A stretch of 64,000 nt of DNA from Ophioderma brevispina (Eukaryota; Echinodermata; Ophiuroidea; Amphilepidida; Ophiodermatidae). The notes beneath the pieces are model-generated. The model was not told the origin of the DNA. It saw only the letters and a list, made by a program, of their open reading frames with translations, and searched no databases. A program made the translations under genes and the position numbers. This document shows positions 37,059 to 48,888 of the stretch, in pieces (the first letter of the stretch is position 1; each line of letters starts with the position of its first letter). The stretch spans positions 98,434 through 162,433 of the forward strand of contig JAMKCH010001721.1 of NCBI GenBank assembly GCA_023653785.1, read 5' to 3'.

Positions 37059-37784
37059 GCCTCAGTTTACTTTCAACGAAGGTGTTTTTATGGTTCTACC
37101 TTCTGCTGAAATCTGGAGTAAGGCTGAGACTGTTTCGAATTGAATTGCCCAATGCTACTGTATTTTATTTGCAATTGAGACATTAGAAAATTATAAATTA
37201 TGTTATATCACAAGAAGCAACACTCTATACTTATTTTATATATTAATTTTCAATAAAAAATGTCTTGAAGTTGACAATGGCAACTGTATTGATATCGTGA
37301 TAGCCAAAACTGACCCAACGGGGTTTTAAAGTGTCTCGGATAATTGGTCATAACTCTTGAACCAAACCCCCTAATATAATTACACCAACTAAAAACCTCA
37401 TGAAAGCTGGAACCTTCTTAAAAAAGAATCAGTTAAAGGTGCAACGAGAGAGATTTCACATATCAGGTGTCCCTAAAAATGAAAGTTCTGATTTTGCCTT
37501 GGTGTAAAGCTTTTCATAAAAAATATCCCCATATGAAAGGATTAAGCTGAAAAATGTTTCTTTGGTATAAAAATTGTGAAATTTCTAATTTCGTATAATA
37601 ATACGAAATTCAGTCTATGTTTTACATTGAAATATAAGCAAATCAAAATCACCTTTTTCTCTCTTTAAGACATTTCTGTAGCATAATACAAGGTAAGAAA
37701 CCTATTGCGTGTCTAATCTATTTGAAATTACTATTATGAGACAATATTTGGGTGCCTCCAAATCTCTTGTTGCACCTTTAAAGG

Positions 37785-38340
37785 GGTGAGCAGCGATTTG
37801 CTGATCCGAAATTTCGAAAAAATCACCAAAATTCGTATTTTGGTAAATGACATTGATGTGCCAACATAACCTACAAGTAGTTGGATTGAAATCCGTGTAT
37901 TGAAGAGAGGACAGTACTTTTTATCTGATTCTGTCATTTCTATACGTGCGTATCAAAATTCCGACTTGGTATCAAAAAAGCCTTTCCGTGTGAATATTCC
38001 AGATTATAACCGTAATATTGTGCACCATGACATGTACAATTTAACCTCAAACACAAATATTATTGATCTTTGTTTATTCTGTATTGGTTTAAGCCACAAT
38101 CAGGCGTTTGTGTAGATTTTGAGACACCATCGCTGTGTGTCTATTTGCAGGAGACTGTATGACGAATGTCCTTAAATACTTCATTTTTTCACTATTTGGT
38201 GTTTTTGTTCGTACATTAAAGTAGTTATATGGAATTGTACATACTTATATTCGATTTATAAACTTAAAAAATGACTTTCCACATTTTTTTATTCTGTCAC
38301 ATTATCGCTGTTTGTTCCTTTTAACGTCTAGTTGAGATAA
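37785..38340 (+). repeat. Interspersed repeat family, copy 1
   Basis: It starts GCAGCGATTTGCTGATCCGA and continues with GAAATCCGTGTATT, AGTACTTTTTA, TTTCTATACGTGCGTA, GCCTTTCCG and GATCTTTGTTTATTCTGTA. The same order occurs at 58588-58990 within gene B, and a shorter, more diverged piece lies at 40935-41130. No tRNA head or coding domain was recognised. It may be a SINE body or a non-autonomous DNA element. Confidence 0.8.
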
Positions 38341-38342
38341 AC

Positions 38343-38714
38343 TTAGTTTTGCCACAAAAATCTTTGCATCTGTAAGTTGTTATTGGGACAGTCGGTATGA
38401 ACACCATTAAAATACGAAAATAGAAAGGCGCAGAAGTCCTGTGCGCAGAAGAGAAAGGAAGAACGAGTACAAAAAGAGATACTTAGCCCGGATCCACTAG
38501 AAATAAGGATGTTGAGCTGAGATAAAGCTGATCTTTCCCAGTAAGCTTTGGAAGTTTGAAATATTGGCCGGGACCAAAACCGCTCCACGACAAAATGTAG
38601 GGAGACAAGTTGTGCAAAAACAGAATTAGTCTTGGCGACAAGCTCGCTAGAGACGGGCTGTTCGAAAAAACGACCGTTGTACCAGAAATACATCAAAATT
38701 AAAGATATAAACAA
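38343..38714 (-). CDS. Unrecognised 123-codon frame
   Basis: This uninterrupted minus-strand frame starts with a hydrophobic stretch and contains several Phe/Trp-rich segments. I recognise no family and see no splice or promoter context. It may be a chance frame or part of a repeat. Confidence 0.15.
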   Translation of the reverse strand: MFISLILMYFWYNGRFFEQPVSSELVAKTNSVFAQLVSLHFVVERFWSRPIFQTSKAYWERSALSQLNILISSGSGLSISFCTRSSFLFCAQDFCAFLFSYFNGVHTDCPNNNLQMQRFLWQN

Positions 38715-39229
38715 AATTACAGAAATTACTTAAATGTTTAAAACATAAAACATACAATTGAGACTTTTGGGAGTGTCCGTCTTATCTCCAAAATGTACTG
38801 TTTTCACGAAATTCAACCTTATGTGTTATACCGGGAGTTGTAACATGCATGTAACATGTGACATCATAGGTCATATCATCTTTACTGATGCAAATATCTA
38901 CTGATGAACAGTGACAGGGAAAGTTGAGTTAAAAAAATACTTCCCCTTGATTGTGGTCCATCTCTTCATTTATCCAGTGAAAATAACCATGAATTTTATA
39001 GTGAACTAGTTAGTTTAAATATTACAACATCCATGTTAATATAGTTACTATAGTATTCCAGAGCACATAACTAGTAGTTAGCCTGGTATGCTATGACTAC
39101 GTGCACCCAGTTTCACTTTCATGTCTCGCAAAAATTGCCGACATTCATTTACTTCTGCTCACATTTTCATACAAAATGGGCAACATACTCCACAGAAATT
39201 GCAAACGCTTTTTTTACCGGGAAAGTATA

Positions 39230-40226
39230 CACACTGGCCAAAAGTATTGCAACATGCAAAAAAACGAAATTCATAATCACAAACTGATTTCAAATCACAC
39301 CATGGATTCTTGACCACACATTACGTATTGGATCCAAAGTTGTGTGTTCATTCAGATGTTATCCTCCAGAATCCAAAAGGGCGAAAAACGTTTGATTTGA
39401 TTGTCATGTTCACTGAATATTGCAGTTAAAGGAACTGCAAAAGGATAACTTGACGATTGCACTCCAAAAGGAATACAGACACAAAAACAAAAGAAATGGC
39501 TTCAAAATAACCGCTTAAGGAATTTAACGGGTTCGTTAGGGTTTTAACTCAAATGTTTACGGGAGAAAGTCGGAGTGGTTTGTGTGAACCGGAAATGAGA
39601 TAAAGTCAATGGAAGACAGTGGTCTTCGAAAAAATCAGGAAATTCGGAGATATCCAAAATGCAACTTCGAATTATAAATCACGTAGTTTACCATAAAGCA
39701 TGTCCTAATTGACGCGACAACATCCCCCAAAAAAAAAAAAAAAACAAAAAAAAACAATGTTTAAAGGTGCGATTAACAAGTTGTTTTTAAGTTATCACGG
39801 GGCCTCTTTCTTGCCATTAAATTTCCTGAGTCCAACGGTTATGGACGCGCGCCCATCTTCTATTGACGTTATACAACCACTCCGATTTTCGCCATAAACA
39901 TTTAAAGTAGACCCTGAGAAATCCCATATAATTCATTTAGCGACTATTTTGCAGCCATTTTTGACGTAATGTGCCTGTATTCCTTCTGGAATACAATCGG
40001 CAAGTTATGGTTAGCCAGCTCCTTTAACCCGCCATATTTAAGGAACATGGCAATCAAATCAAACTTTTTGGTACTATTTGATTCTGGAAAACAGCATCTG
40101 TTTGAAAATCATAACTTTGACAATAATTACGTAATGTGTAGTCAAGAACTCAGAAGTACATTTTTAAAATCAATTTTTGAATATAAATTGTTTTCTGTAT
40201 GTTGCAATACTTTTGGCCAGTGTGTG
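39230..40226. mobile_element. Nearly palindromic Tc1/mariner-like element, 997 bp
   Basis: Both ends read CACACTGGCCAAAAGTATTGCAACAT inward, flanked by TA on both sides (39228-39229 and 40227-40228). TA is the target duplication of the Tc1/mariner superfamily, and CAGTGGCCAAAAGTATTGCAACA-like ends are typical of Tc1-type elements. The arms match inverted over roughly 300-450 bases, leaving only a short unique centre with an A-run near 39728-39755. No transposase is present, so it depends on an enzyme encoded elsewhere. Confidence 0.9.
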
Positions 40227-40354
40227 TACTTAAAAAGGCACACATATATACTCATCGAATAGAAACCCACAAGCGAGAGAATGTTTTGGGTAGAGCAAAA
40301 TGGCCGTTTTGCAACTGGCTCGCTATCCAATCGCGTAGAGATTGCCTATACACT

Positions 40355-40560
40355 GTGTAGAGGTCATTGTTCGGAATTCGTCATCCTGCTGGGCGACTTC
40401 AAAGCTACAGCAGGTGCAGACAAGACTAATGGTGCGTATGCCTTGGTCATTTTGGCGTGTGCAAGCGAAGATGAAAGACAATGGCCATAGACTACTGCTG
40501 GAGATTTGCTCTTAGCACTAGCTCTGCATTGACAACACCATCTTCAACACTAACGGAGGG
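40355..40560 (+). pseudogene. LINE endonuclease-domain remnant
   Basis: The frame gives F-V-I-L-L-G-D-F-K-A-T-A-G-A-D, matching the L-G-D-F-N-A-x-x-G core of APE-type retrotransposon endonucleases. After a frameshift it continues N-G-H-R-L-L-L-E-I-C-S, stops, then L-C-I-D-N-T-I-F-N-T. It is broken by frameshifts and stops. It may be the 5' part of the same LINE as the fragments at 43990 and 45130. Confidence 0.7.
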
Positions 40561-41229
40561 GTTCCTTTTCAAACGGGGGTAGGGGATTTAATGGAATGCG
40601 AAATACTTTTTCCGAAAATGGAATTATGAAAATTGCCATAAAGGAGAGAGGAGCCACGAGGGCATTTAAATTGAGAAATTTTAAAATGTCTTCTTAAATC
40701 CTCTTAAGACAGATTGGCATATTTCTCTTTATAATAAGGTTTCCATAAGCATACTAGCCATCCCTGGTTCTTCTTTTGATTTAATTTATCTGACCATGGT
40801 CCATCCTAATTTGTTGTCCAAGGTATAAGTAGTTGTCAACCTTATCAATTTCAGATAAACAGATAAACCTATTGTATCGTCTGCTGCCTGCTGAAAGCAT
40901 TGAACATGCCCATTTTCTTCTTCGTGTTTATTTTAAAGGCACTATCAGTGATTTGCTAAATCAGAAAATCGAAAAGAAATATAAAAAATCAGATTTTTGC
41001 GTGTCTGTAATATGTACAGGTACCCTAACATACCCTACAATTGCTAAGACTGAAAGCAACCCAATAAGGACAAATTCGGATATATTAGCCACTACTGTCC
41101 GTACGGACACTTACTACTACACGTAAATGAATGGAGAGTCATATCTTTGAACACTGCCGTTTTCTTCCTTTTCTGTTAATTCTTCAGTTGGAAAAAGTAA
41201 CTTATGATAATTCTACAGACTTATCCTTC

Positions 41230-42665
41230 ACTTTAAGCTATTCCTGCAAATTTCAAATAGGTTTATCCTTTCGGTTGAATCACTGATAGTGTCTTTAAGA
41301 CAGACTTTGTTACTTTCTGCAATGAGGTCTTTGATCATTTCTTCCAGATCTTGGTCATCTTCTGCAACAAGGATGCTGCCGTCTGCAAACCTCAAGTGGT
41401 TTAGTTTTTCACCATCAATGTTCACTCCCTTGGTATCCCAATTAACTTTTTGCACGATCTCCTCCAATGCTGCATTAAATAACTTTGGCGATATCGTATC
41501 CCCCTGCCTAACTCCCCTTTTGATTGGGAACTTGTCACATTCTTTATATAGTTGGGTAGAAGAAGTGGCTTTCATTGATGACTTAGATGTATCTTTGGCA
41601 GATGCCCAGATGTTGTAGTGCTGTGATGACTACTTGAATTTCGATGCGGTCAAATGATTTTTCATATGGTTGGGAACTTGCTTCTAAATCCCGCCTGTTC
41701 TCTAGGCTGGTTAAAGTCAAGAGTACTATAGAGTCCGTTGGTGAGAACTTTTGTGAAAAAACTTGTATATGTTTGATAACAAGCTTTTTGGTCGATAATT
41801 CTTCAGATCTTTAATGTCTCCTTTTTTGTGGATAGGAATGATAGTTGCATTATTCCAACCGTCTGGTATGCAAAGTGTGAACAGTCTGGCTAATTCTTCA
41901 AGCACAATATCTCCTCCTGAGTCCTCCACCCTTTAGTATGTCTACAAGGATGCATCATCACCCGGGGCTTTGCCCCGTTTCATATCTTTTAGAGCATACA
42001 CTACTTCATCTTTTCCTATTGGTAGTACATTATCCTCTGTGTCAAGATTGATATCTGGTGCTGCAACTTTGACTTTGCTGGAGGTAAGATTTTGGTAAAA
42101 GAATTTCACCTGATTTTTAACCTCATCTCTGTCGTAAAAGATTCTTACTTCCTCATCCTTAATGACTATCAGTTGTGATTTCCCAATGCCAATTTTGTTT
42201 TGGCTGCCTTGTAGCCCCTGTTTTCTTCCACGGTTTCGTGCACTATTTTTGTGTTGCGACTTCTGATTTTGTTTTTCATCCTCTTTCTGATAGTCTTGTA
42301 GTTGCCTTCATCACCCTCCTCTTTAACATTTCCAATGTCTCCTTCGAGATCTTCTCAACTTTCTTAGATGTCTCCCTGCCTGCAACTTCTAAGGCAAATT
42401 CTTGGATTGTTTTGGAGATTTTTGTCACATATTGCATTTACACCATCATGACTGGCTTCATCCTTCAAAAATTCAAATTTGTTCTTTGGTCTCAGCTGGA
42501 ATTCGTCTTTGTTCTGCTGGAGTCTATCCAGGTTTAGATGAGCTTTCCGCTTTTTGACCATCTTACAGCGTTTAGTTTGAATTTAACATGAATCTTTCCC
42601 CTTACTATCCAGTGATCACTTCTGGTATTGAAGCGATTAGGACTGATATAGACTATGGGGCGTAG
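41230..42665 (-). pseudogene. Non-LTR retrotransposon, endonuclease end to reverse transcriptase
   Basis: Reading on the minus strand from 42660: S-D-H-W-I-V-R-G-K (end of the APE endonuclease), a Lys-rich linker, [18 protein letters not shown] then [15 protein letters not shown], and G-V-R-Q-G-D-T-I-S-P-K-L-F. It ends with L-R-F-A-D-G-S in place of the catalytic F-A-D-D. Stops and frameshifts occur near 41930, 41720 and 42340. The wording resembles RTE-like elements, but the clade is not certain. It is 5'-truncated and inactive. Confidence 0.85.
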
Positions 42666-42869
42666 ACCAAATGACAAGCTGCATAACAAATTCCGTAGTC
42701 CATTCAAAGGGATAAGACAAAACCAGGTGTAAAATTATTGATAAACTATTACCATGACACAACCGTCTGTTGCTCCAAATAAAACTTGCACATTTACTTA
42801 AAAATTAATAAAGTGTCACATGTAAAGACTTCAGCAAACCATTAACTAAAGATATTACAATGGGCCGGT

Positions 42870-43485
42870 ATGCGGAGCCATTGTTATAGCCAGGTATTAT
42901 CACCTCCACGATTCGGGTTGAGTAACAAAATACCCGTCCTCTTTCACAATAACTAACCAGTTTACATTATGATATAGGTCGTTGACCCTAAGTTTTCTTC
43001 TGAAAGCGCGGTAAATTGAATACAAATGAAGTTAAGCAATAAGTTACGGATTTTAATTCTGCACAAAGTTGTTAGGTCAAAGCTTGCCCACAACATTCGG
43101 GAATTAGTTTGTTTTTTGTCTTTCTTCTTCCTTTTCGAGATAAAATGATTGGAAAACATGGACAAAGTTAATTGAACACGCATTATAGAAGCTAAAGATT
43201 TATTTATTTGCGAATGAGGATAAGTATTTTGCGCTTACGTCATTAAAAAAAGACTTCGTCTAAATCAGAGAGGCGGTAACACCTGAGTCTATTCAACCGC
43301 GAGACAATATAACAATGGTCCTGCACTCCCAGATGAAAAGCAATCTGAAGTGTTTTTCCTACACTGCATACCGAGCCGGTAATTGAATAATCTTTAGCTC
43401 CATTGTTTGCTGAAGTCTAGCGTATTTATTGGTCACTGATATTGGGGAAAATAAATTGAAGTTTTATTGGGGCAACAGATAGTCA
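42870..43485. mobile_element. Partial copy of the foldback family (right arm)
   Basis: AGTTA-GCAATAAGTTACGGATTT, GCACAAAGTTGTTAGGTCAAAGCTTGCC, ACACGCATTATAGAAG and CACTGATATTGGGG occur in the same order as at 9225-9640 and 13030-13460. The left arm is absent on this side. Reading frames here are not coding. Confidence 0.75.
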
Positions 43486-43989
43486 TATGATTTTAATAAT
43501 TTATTATGAATTTACGTTTGGTTTTGCTCTCCTCCCGTGAAATGGATTACGAATCGACAGCGCAGAAGGGCATGGCCCATGCCCTTATATATCTTTGACA
43601 AAGTCAGGTTTGTAGTTTTGAATAAAATTAATCTAATTTTGACAGCACCATTTGGGCTCTTCCGCATCTATTTGCGATTGAACTTTTTCTTGAACAAAAG
43701 TGTTCATAATCTTGTGGCCACTGCTTTTTTTCAAACTCAAGAAGGTCGTCTCCTCTGTCATTTCTACTAAAGTCCATCTGTAACCAAGCTTAAAAGAAAC
43801 CACAACACCCAAAGCAGACAATGAGTCGCAAACGACTTGTTAGTGCAGAAACATCGAAATCCGAGTACAATTGGCCATGGCGTTGAGTAAAACTTTTCAG
43901 GAAGATCCAAGAATATCCGAAGATGAAAGTTGGACCTTCAACAGAGATATCATCTACAATACAGCCATGTGAACAAAAAAAGTTCTAAG

Positions 43990-44367
43990 TCGCATCTCGC
44001 AATGATGGAATTTGTTATACATGTGGAAGACAAAACGAAAGCTTTTATCAACTTTAAGGAAGACTCCAGCTAAACAAAACAAAGCACACGAGCAAATGTT
44101 AAATTTAAAAAATCAAAGCTCTGAGAACTGCACAATGATGGAGTTTTTTTATCGAGGACAAAACGAAAGCTTTACTGCATGGAATAACACGCAGAAGGCA
44201 ACAAGGCATTGTGCCAACAACCACTATCAGATTTCCTGCAGATATTTCCAGACATTCGCCAACAAAGGCAATGTTCAGGGCATGTACAAAGGGATGAAGC
44301 CCCGGTCCCACCATCAACAGAACAGTCCCACACAAGTCCAAGAATGTAAACATGTAAAGTAGGGCCC
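43990..44367 (+). pseudogene. LINE linker remnant before reverse transcriptase
   Basis: The frame ends in G-N-V-Q-G-M-Y-K-G-M-K and, one base shifted, continues G-P-T-I-N-R-T-V-P-H-K-S-K-N. This matches the conserved stretch G-N-x-x-G-M-Y-x-G-I-K-x-x-x-G-P found between endonuclease and reverse transcriptase in a widespread LINE group. It stops exactly where the MITE candidate at 44368 begins. Confidence 0.65.
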
Positions 44368-44834
44368 ATAGTGGTCTGGAGTGGGTGAAGTTTGAAAATC
44401 ATTCAAAAATAGATTTCTGGCATACTAGATAAGTGGCCACCACAAAACTTACAGGAAAGAATGACCTTACCCCATATGTGAAAAAAATATTGTTAAAAAA
44501 TATGGATTTGATATTTTACAATATCTCCGTAATCAAAAGTCGGACTATCAAATCCGTTGGCAGATATGTAGGGTATGTAACAGTGATTAATAATCATACA
44601 CCACGTATCGTTAATAGTTTATTGTTTGGGAGTTATTTTCCAAAAATGGGCGAATTTTGCCTAAAAATCGGGTAACTTTGCATTTTAATTTTTTTTCAAT
44701 AAGTGTAAGCTTTTAAAATATTTTATTCCAACTTGAAATTCCATTTGGTTTGTGAGATATCGTATTTTGAAGTTTCAAAATTTTGAAGTTTCACTGTAGC
44801 CTGTGGAAAATGGACTGCCACTCCAGACCCCTTA
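44368..44834. mobile_element. MITE candidate interrupting a LINE
   Basis: GGTCTGGAGTGG at 44373-44384 is the reverse complement of CCACTCCAGACC at 44818-44829. The roughly 465-bp unit is AT-rich and encodes nothing. It lies between two remnants of what seems to be one LINE (43990-44367 and 45130-45440). TTAA follows the right end, but no duplicated TTAA is visible on the left. Confidence 0.5.
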
Positions 44835-45129
44835 AGTAATGATGTTGGTCATCTACATACAGTAATATTCCTACTTGAGTGAGACGAGTTCATAGAATGA
44901 ATAAGTCTGCTTTGCCAATGACACGCATTTTCTAACTTTTCTTTGGACCAATATCTATATACTACTCTTTAGCATCTACCATCGACATAATTGTCTCTCT
45001 CACACAGTTGCAGGAGAAGAGCCGGGAGCAGAGGTAGTTCCCCTACATTGCCTTATAGACTTGCCTATTGACATTAGACCCGACGAGGAGAAACAGCCCT
45101 TTGGAGACAGTAGACGATATCTTGTCCTC

Positions 45130-45440
45130 CAAAACCGCTGAGCTTTATCGCCTCCTTTCATGATGGTGTTCAGGGCACAGTTCAGTTTGACGGATCATCT
45201 TCAGATTAATTCTCATCCTCAGTGGCTGGCGTGAAGCAGGGCTTCCTCAAGGGTTTAACACTCTTCGAGAACTACTTCTCCATGTGACGCCTTCAAGTCA
45301 TCGATGATGGAGTGTATCTACATACTAGATCTGACAGCCATCTCTCCAACTTTTTTCACATCAAAGCATTGACAAAAGGACATGTCCAGTTCGGGAACTA
45401 TTGTTTATAGACGACGCTGCTGCTGGTCTTCTTAATTAAT
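45130..45440 (+). pseudogene. LINE reverse transcriptase remnant
   Basis: Across two or three frames it reads I-A-S-F-H-D-G-V-Q-G-T-V-Q-F-D-G, G-V-K-Q-G-F-L-K-G-L-T-L-F, D-D-G-V-Y-L-H-T-R and then the end of the palm (L-F-I-D-D-A-A, degraded). These are the F-H-D-G-M, G-V-K-Q-G-C and F-A-D-D-A-A blocks of one common LINE group. It is clearly dead. Confidence 0.75.
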
Positions 45441-45579
45441 TGGCAATATTCTTACTAATAATTTAGATGAACAAAATTCTGTTATTCTTATATTTAAGTG
45501 ATCACTTTCCAACAATCTTAATGACTGAAACTAACGTACGTAAAGCACCGGTACCGGAGAAAAAAAACAGAATATTTTC

Positions 45580-46554
45580 ACAAGCGAAATTTTACAGATG
45601 ACAACGTAAATAATTTCAAATATAAATTATCCGTAGTAAAATGAAATGAGGTACTTGATGGTGTAAATGTAAATGATGACTATAATAAGTTCATTCAAAA
45701 CTTCACTGATCTGAATGATGAATGTATCCCCTTAACCCCCCCCCCCCCCACAGAAGGAAAGATACATTATATCCGCGGATAACGAAAGGTCTGGTAAATC
45801 GCATTAACAATAAATATAAATTAATCAATACTTGAAAGCGCCATCTGTAGAAAGGCTAGCTAATTATAAAGTTTTAGAAATAGATTACATACTTTGATAC
45901 GTAAATCCAAGCGGAAATACTATGAAAATAAATTTCAGCAAACAAAAGACAACATCCAGCAAACTTGGAAAACTATAAATGGTATTATAGGACATGGAAA
46001 AAAATCATCAAACCAAACACACTTCAAAAATGACTGCAATGAGAAAGTTACTGATCCCACCGTATTATCAAATTATTTTAATGATTTTTTGCCAACATAG
46101 GCCATAAACTCGCTTCTAATATAAATAGTTCTGGAAAAAATATTATGATTATTTAACCAATCCGACTCCAAATAGTATTTACCTATCACCAATTGTTGAA
46201 GATGAAATAATTACAATTATTAGTAAATTTGACTAATAAAAAGGCCAGGCCATGATAACATTGGCAATTATATTGTAAAACGAACCGCTAACATTGGTTA
46301 AGGAGATCAGCAAACCACTTGCTCTGATTTTTAACCTATCAATTTCAACCGGAAATGTTCCAAATGAATAAAAAATGCAAAGGTTATACCAATACACGAG
46401 AAAGATAATGCCGATATTTATTCAAACTACCGACCAATTTCGGTCTTGCCCAGTTTTTCTAAGATACTCGAACGACTTGTTTCCAATAGATGTGTAAAAC
46501 ATATGAACAAATATAGCATTCTAAATAACAAACAATTTGGTTTTAGAAAGAACC
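45580..46554 (+). pseudogene. LINE (Jockey/CR1-like) upstream half, split by insertion
   Basis: Readable blocks include N-K-F-I-Q-N-F-T-D-L-N-D-E-C-I-P, P-R-I-T-K-G-L-V-N, R-K-S-K-R-K-Y-Y-E-N-K-F and T-W-K-T-I-N-G-I-I-G. Further on are V-I-P-I-H-E-K and N-Y-R-P-I-S-V-L-P-S-F-S-K-I-L-E-R, then Q-F-G-F-R-K-N. These are the pre-palm linker and reverse transcriptase blocks 1-2 of Jockey/CR1-type elements. Frameshifts and stops are frequent after 46100. The reading ends at the F-G-F-R-K-N motif, where the arrayed repeat begins. Its continuation is at 51815. Confidence 0.85.
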
Positions 46555-46972
46555 ATTGGTCTATCATCACTTCGTCTAATTCCATTTCGTCTAATAACCA
46601 CTTGGTCTATAACCGTTTCATCTAAAATCAGATGGTCTAATTGCCACTTAGGCTAATAACCACTTAGTCTATTGTCACTTGATCTAATAACCAGATGGTC
46701 TAATTGCCATTTTGTCTAAAACCATTTCGGCTAATATCCAATAGGTCTAATTTCCACTTAGTCTAATATCATTTGGTCTACACTCATTTAGTCTAATAAC
46801 CAGTTGGTATAATAACCATTTAGTCTAAACCCATTTTGTCTAAACCCATTTCGTCTAAACCCATTTCGTCTAATGACCAGTTGGTCTAATAACCATTTAG
46901 TCTAAACCCATTTTGTCTAAACCCATTTCGTCTAATGATCAGTTGATCTAATAACCATTTAGTCTTTACGCA
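46555..46972 (+). repeat. Left arrayed arm of the TU-like element
   Basis: About 25 degenerate units of 15-18 bases alternate TCTAAT(A/G)ACCATTT(A/G/C)G and TCTAAACCCATTT(C/T)G. Runs of three near-identical units occur at 46820-46875. Confidence 0.85.
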
Positions 46973-46984
46973 ACAAAGAAGGAA

Positions 46985-47250
46985 TACATGTATATGGCCG
47001 TCAATGAGGAAGATAATCATCAACCTATCTGCACTACAGACGGTACCCAACTCAAAGAGGTCAGGGACTTCAGGTACCGTAGGGTCCTATGCTGCCCACA
47101 GCAAAACTCCCTGTCACGCAAAGGACAAGCTTGAAATGAATGGCAACCTGGTATCTCCAATTCAGCCAAGCTGAAGTTGTAGATTGCATCCTGTTATTTG
47201 GAGACCTGGACCATGGCACCCTACACCAGGCTTTTTATGCGAGTACAAAA
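46985..47250 (+). pseudogene. LINE C-terminal scrap inside the TU-like element
   Basis: The frame gives T-D-G-T-Q-L-K-E-V-R-D-F-R-Y, the D-F-x-Y-L-G motif region that follows the reverse transcriptase palm in many LINEs. It then decays through a frameshift. It is short and flanked by non-LINE sequence. Confidence 0.5.
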
Positions 47251-47842
47251 CACCCCTCTGGCCTGAGCACATGTCCAAAGCAGTGTCCATCTCCAAAAGA
47301 TTTTAAATTAGTTTCTAAGTCCGAAGATGGGTGGGCTATTTAGAGATTGATGCCCTGACAGAGCAGAGGTGGAATATCGTTCTTTAGGGATAAGTGTCCA
47401 TGTCCAACGTGGACTGCAAGTACTTAGGAATTAGTATCCAATTCATAGGTGAACTGTAAGTCTTGAGGAACTATTGACCAGGTTCAAGGTAGAATAGGAA
47501 TTATGTCCAAGTCCGACGAGGACGGACTATTAGTCTGTAGGAATTAATAATCAAGGTTAATTTTAATCTCAAATCGTGGCCTGTAGGCCAAATTGCGAGA
47601 GACTTTACAACTTAATAATTACTAGACAGAAACAATGCAACTTGGAGGCAGCAGCTCAAACAGCGCCATATTGCAACATTCAAACACACTACACGAAACA
47701 CACGCCGGATAGGAAGTGCAAGCTTTCATGGTTCCTTCGCCCATTTCAAATGAACCATGGAGAAAGTGGTAATTCAGGTTTTAATCAATATCTATTATAC
47801 AAATTAAATCCCAAATCGAGTTCCCGAATTAAATCCAAACAA

Positions 47843-47915
47843 GTGGTCCCACTGAGATTCGAACCGAGGACCCTTTGCCCCAGAGGTAAGCTTGCTAACC
47901 GCTAGACCACGCCAC
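47843..47915 (-). ncRNA. tRNA-derived SINE head
   Basis: On the minus strand, A box TGGTCTAGCGGTTAG and B box GGTTCGAATCT are correctly spaced, with the look of a tRNA D arm and T arm. The acceptor stem is poor, so it is likely a SINE promoter rather than a tRNA gene. Confidence 0.55.
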
Positions 47916-48074
47916 GTTCTCCAAATAGGCCATAGTACATGATACAATGTTGGCCTTTTAATTAAATATTCGTGCTCCAGACCTGGGATTACTTATTTCC
48001 TTCTCTAAAATTAAAACAATTATTTTAAACAGGAAAAGCTTTGTCCCCCCATGAAAGGGGTGCACATTATTTAG

Positions 48075-48330
48075 AAAAATGAATAAAATGTCAACCTAAT
48101 TTATTTCTAGAATATCAGTGACCAATGGATAGACATAACCTCAACATGCTCAAGCGAACAATGGGGCTAATGATACTCAATAATCGGCCCGGAACACACT
48201 TCACATTCTTTTACATCTGGTCTATTGTTATTGTGCACGCAGTTGAACAGATTTCGAATGATATGTCCTTGCTGCATTCGCGCGAGTTCTTTCCTCGTTC
48301 GCGATAAAAAAAATCTTGAGATTCTACTGT
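48075..48330. mobile_element. Partial copy of the foldback family (left arm)
   Basis: AAAATGTCAACCT...GAATATCAGTGACCAATGGATA...AACAATGG matches 8697-8780 and 11900-11960 in order. No matching right arm was found nearby. Confidence 0.5.
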
Positions 48331-48439
48331 GTGTTTCATTAACGTTGACCATATGATTAATAATTTTTTTTTCGAAATGAAAATGTAAAGGAACAAAATT
48401 GGAGTGACACGCATGCATGTAAGGCTGTTAAGACCCACA

Positions 48440-48720
48440 TTTTTCAGCATCGCTGTCACCTAAAGACCTCATATATTTTGCAAATGTCACCCAAAGACCC
48501 CATATTTTTTAAAACTTTACCAAACTGTCACCCGAAGACCCCTATTTTGGGAATATTTTCACTTAAAGACCCCAATTGTGGGTGAACATTTTGTAAAATC
48601 TTTAGACAATTTTGCAAATTTGTCACCCGAAAACCCCTTATTTCGGGGCATTTTGGTGGTCTCTCACCCAAAGACCCCTATTTTTTTGAGTCAACTGTCA
48701 CCGAATGCCTGGGTTTTGAA
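48440..48720 (+). repeat. Degenerate satellite, unit near GTCACCCAAAGACCCCTATTTT
   Basis: At least six degenerate units of about 30-45 bases each carry CACCC-AAGACCCC-TATTTT, starting near 48455, 48486, 48527, 48548, 48622 and 48665. No coding meaning. Confidence 0.7.
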
Positions 48721-48888
48721 GCGCCAGCTTTACAACTATCCAGGTCCTATGTGACACCCCCCCCCCCGATCTCTCAGTGCTACAATTTGTCAATTAATAC
48801 ACTGTGATGTTTTGGTTGGAAGATGAACATGAGCTGGCAAACTCAAAGTTTATAAACACGATATACCATACTTAAAGTTCACATAATA

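Noticed and set aside
46555..46972. CRISPR-like array of regular short units
   Set aside because: Units are contiguous 15-18-base tandem repeats without unique spacers, in a eukaryotic context, and have an inverted partner array; they are transposon ends.
47576..47905. 109-codon frame ending in a tRNA-like segment
   Set aside because: The end of the frame translates the antisense of a SINE head; no domain is present.
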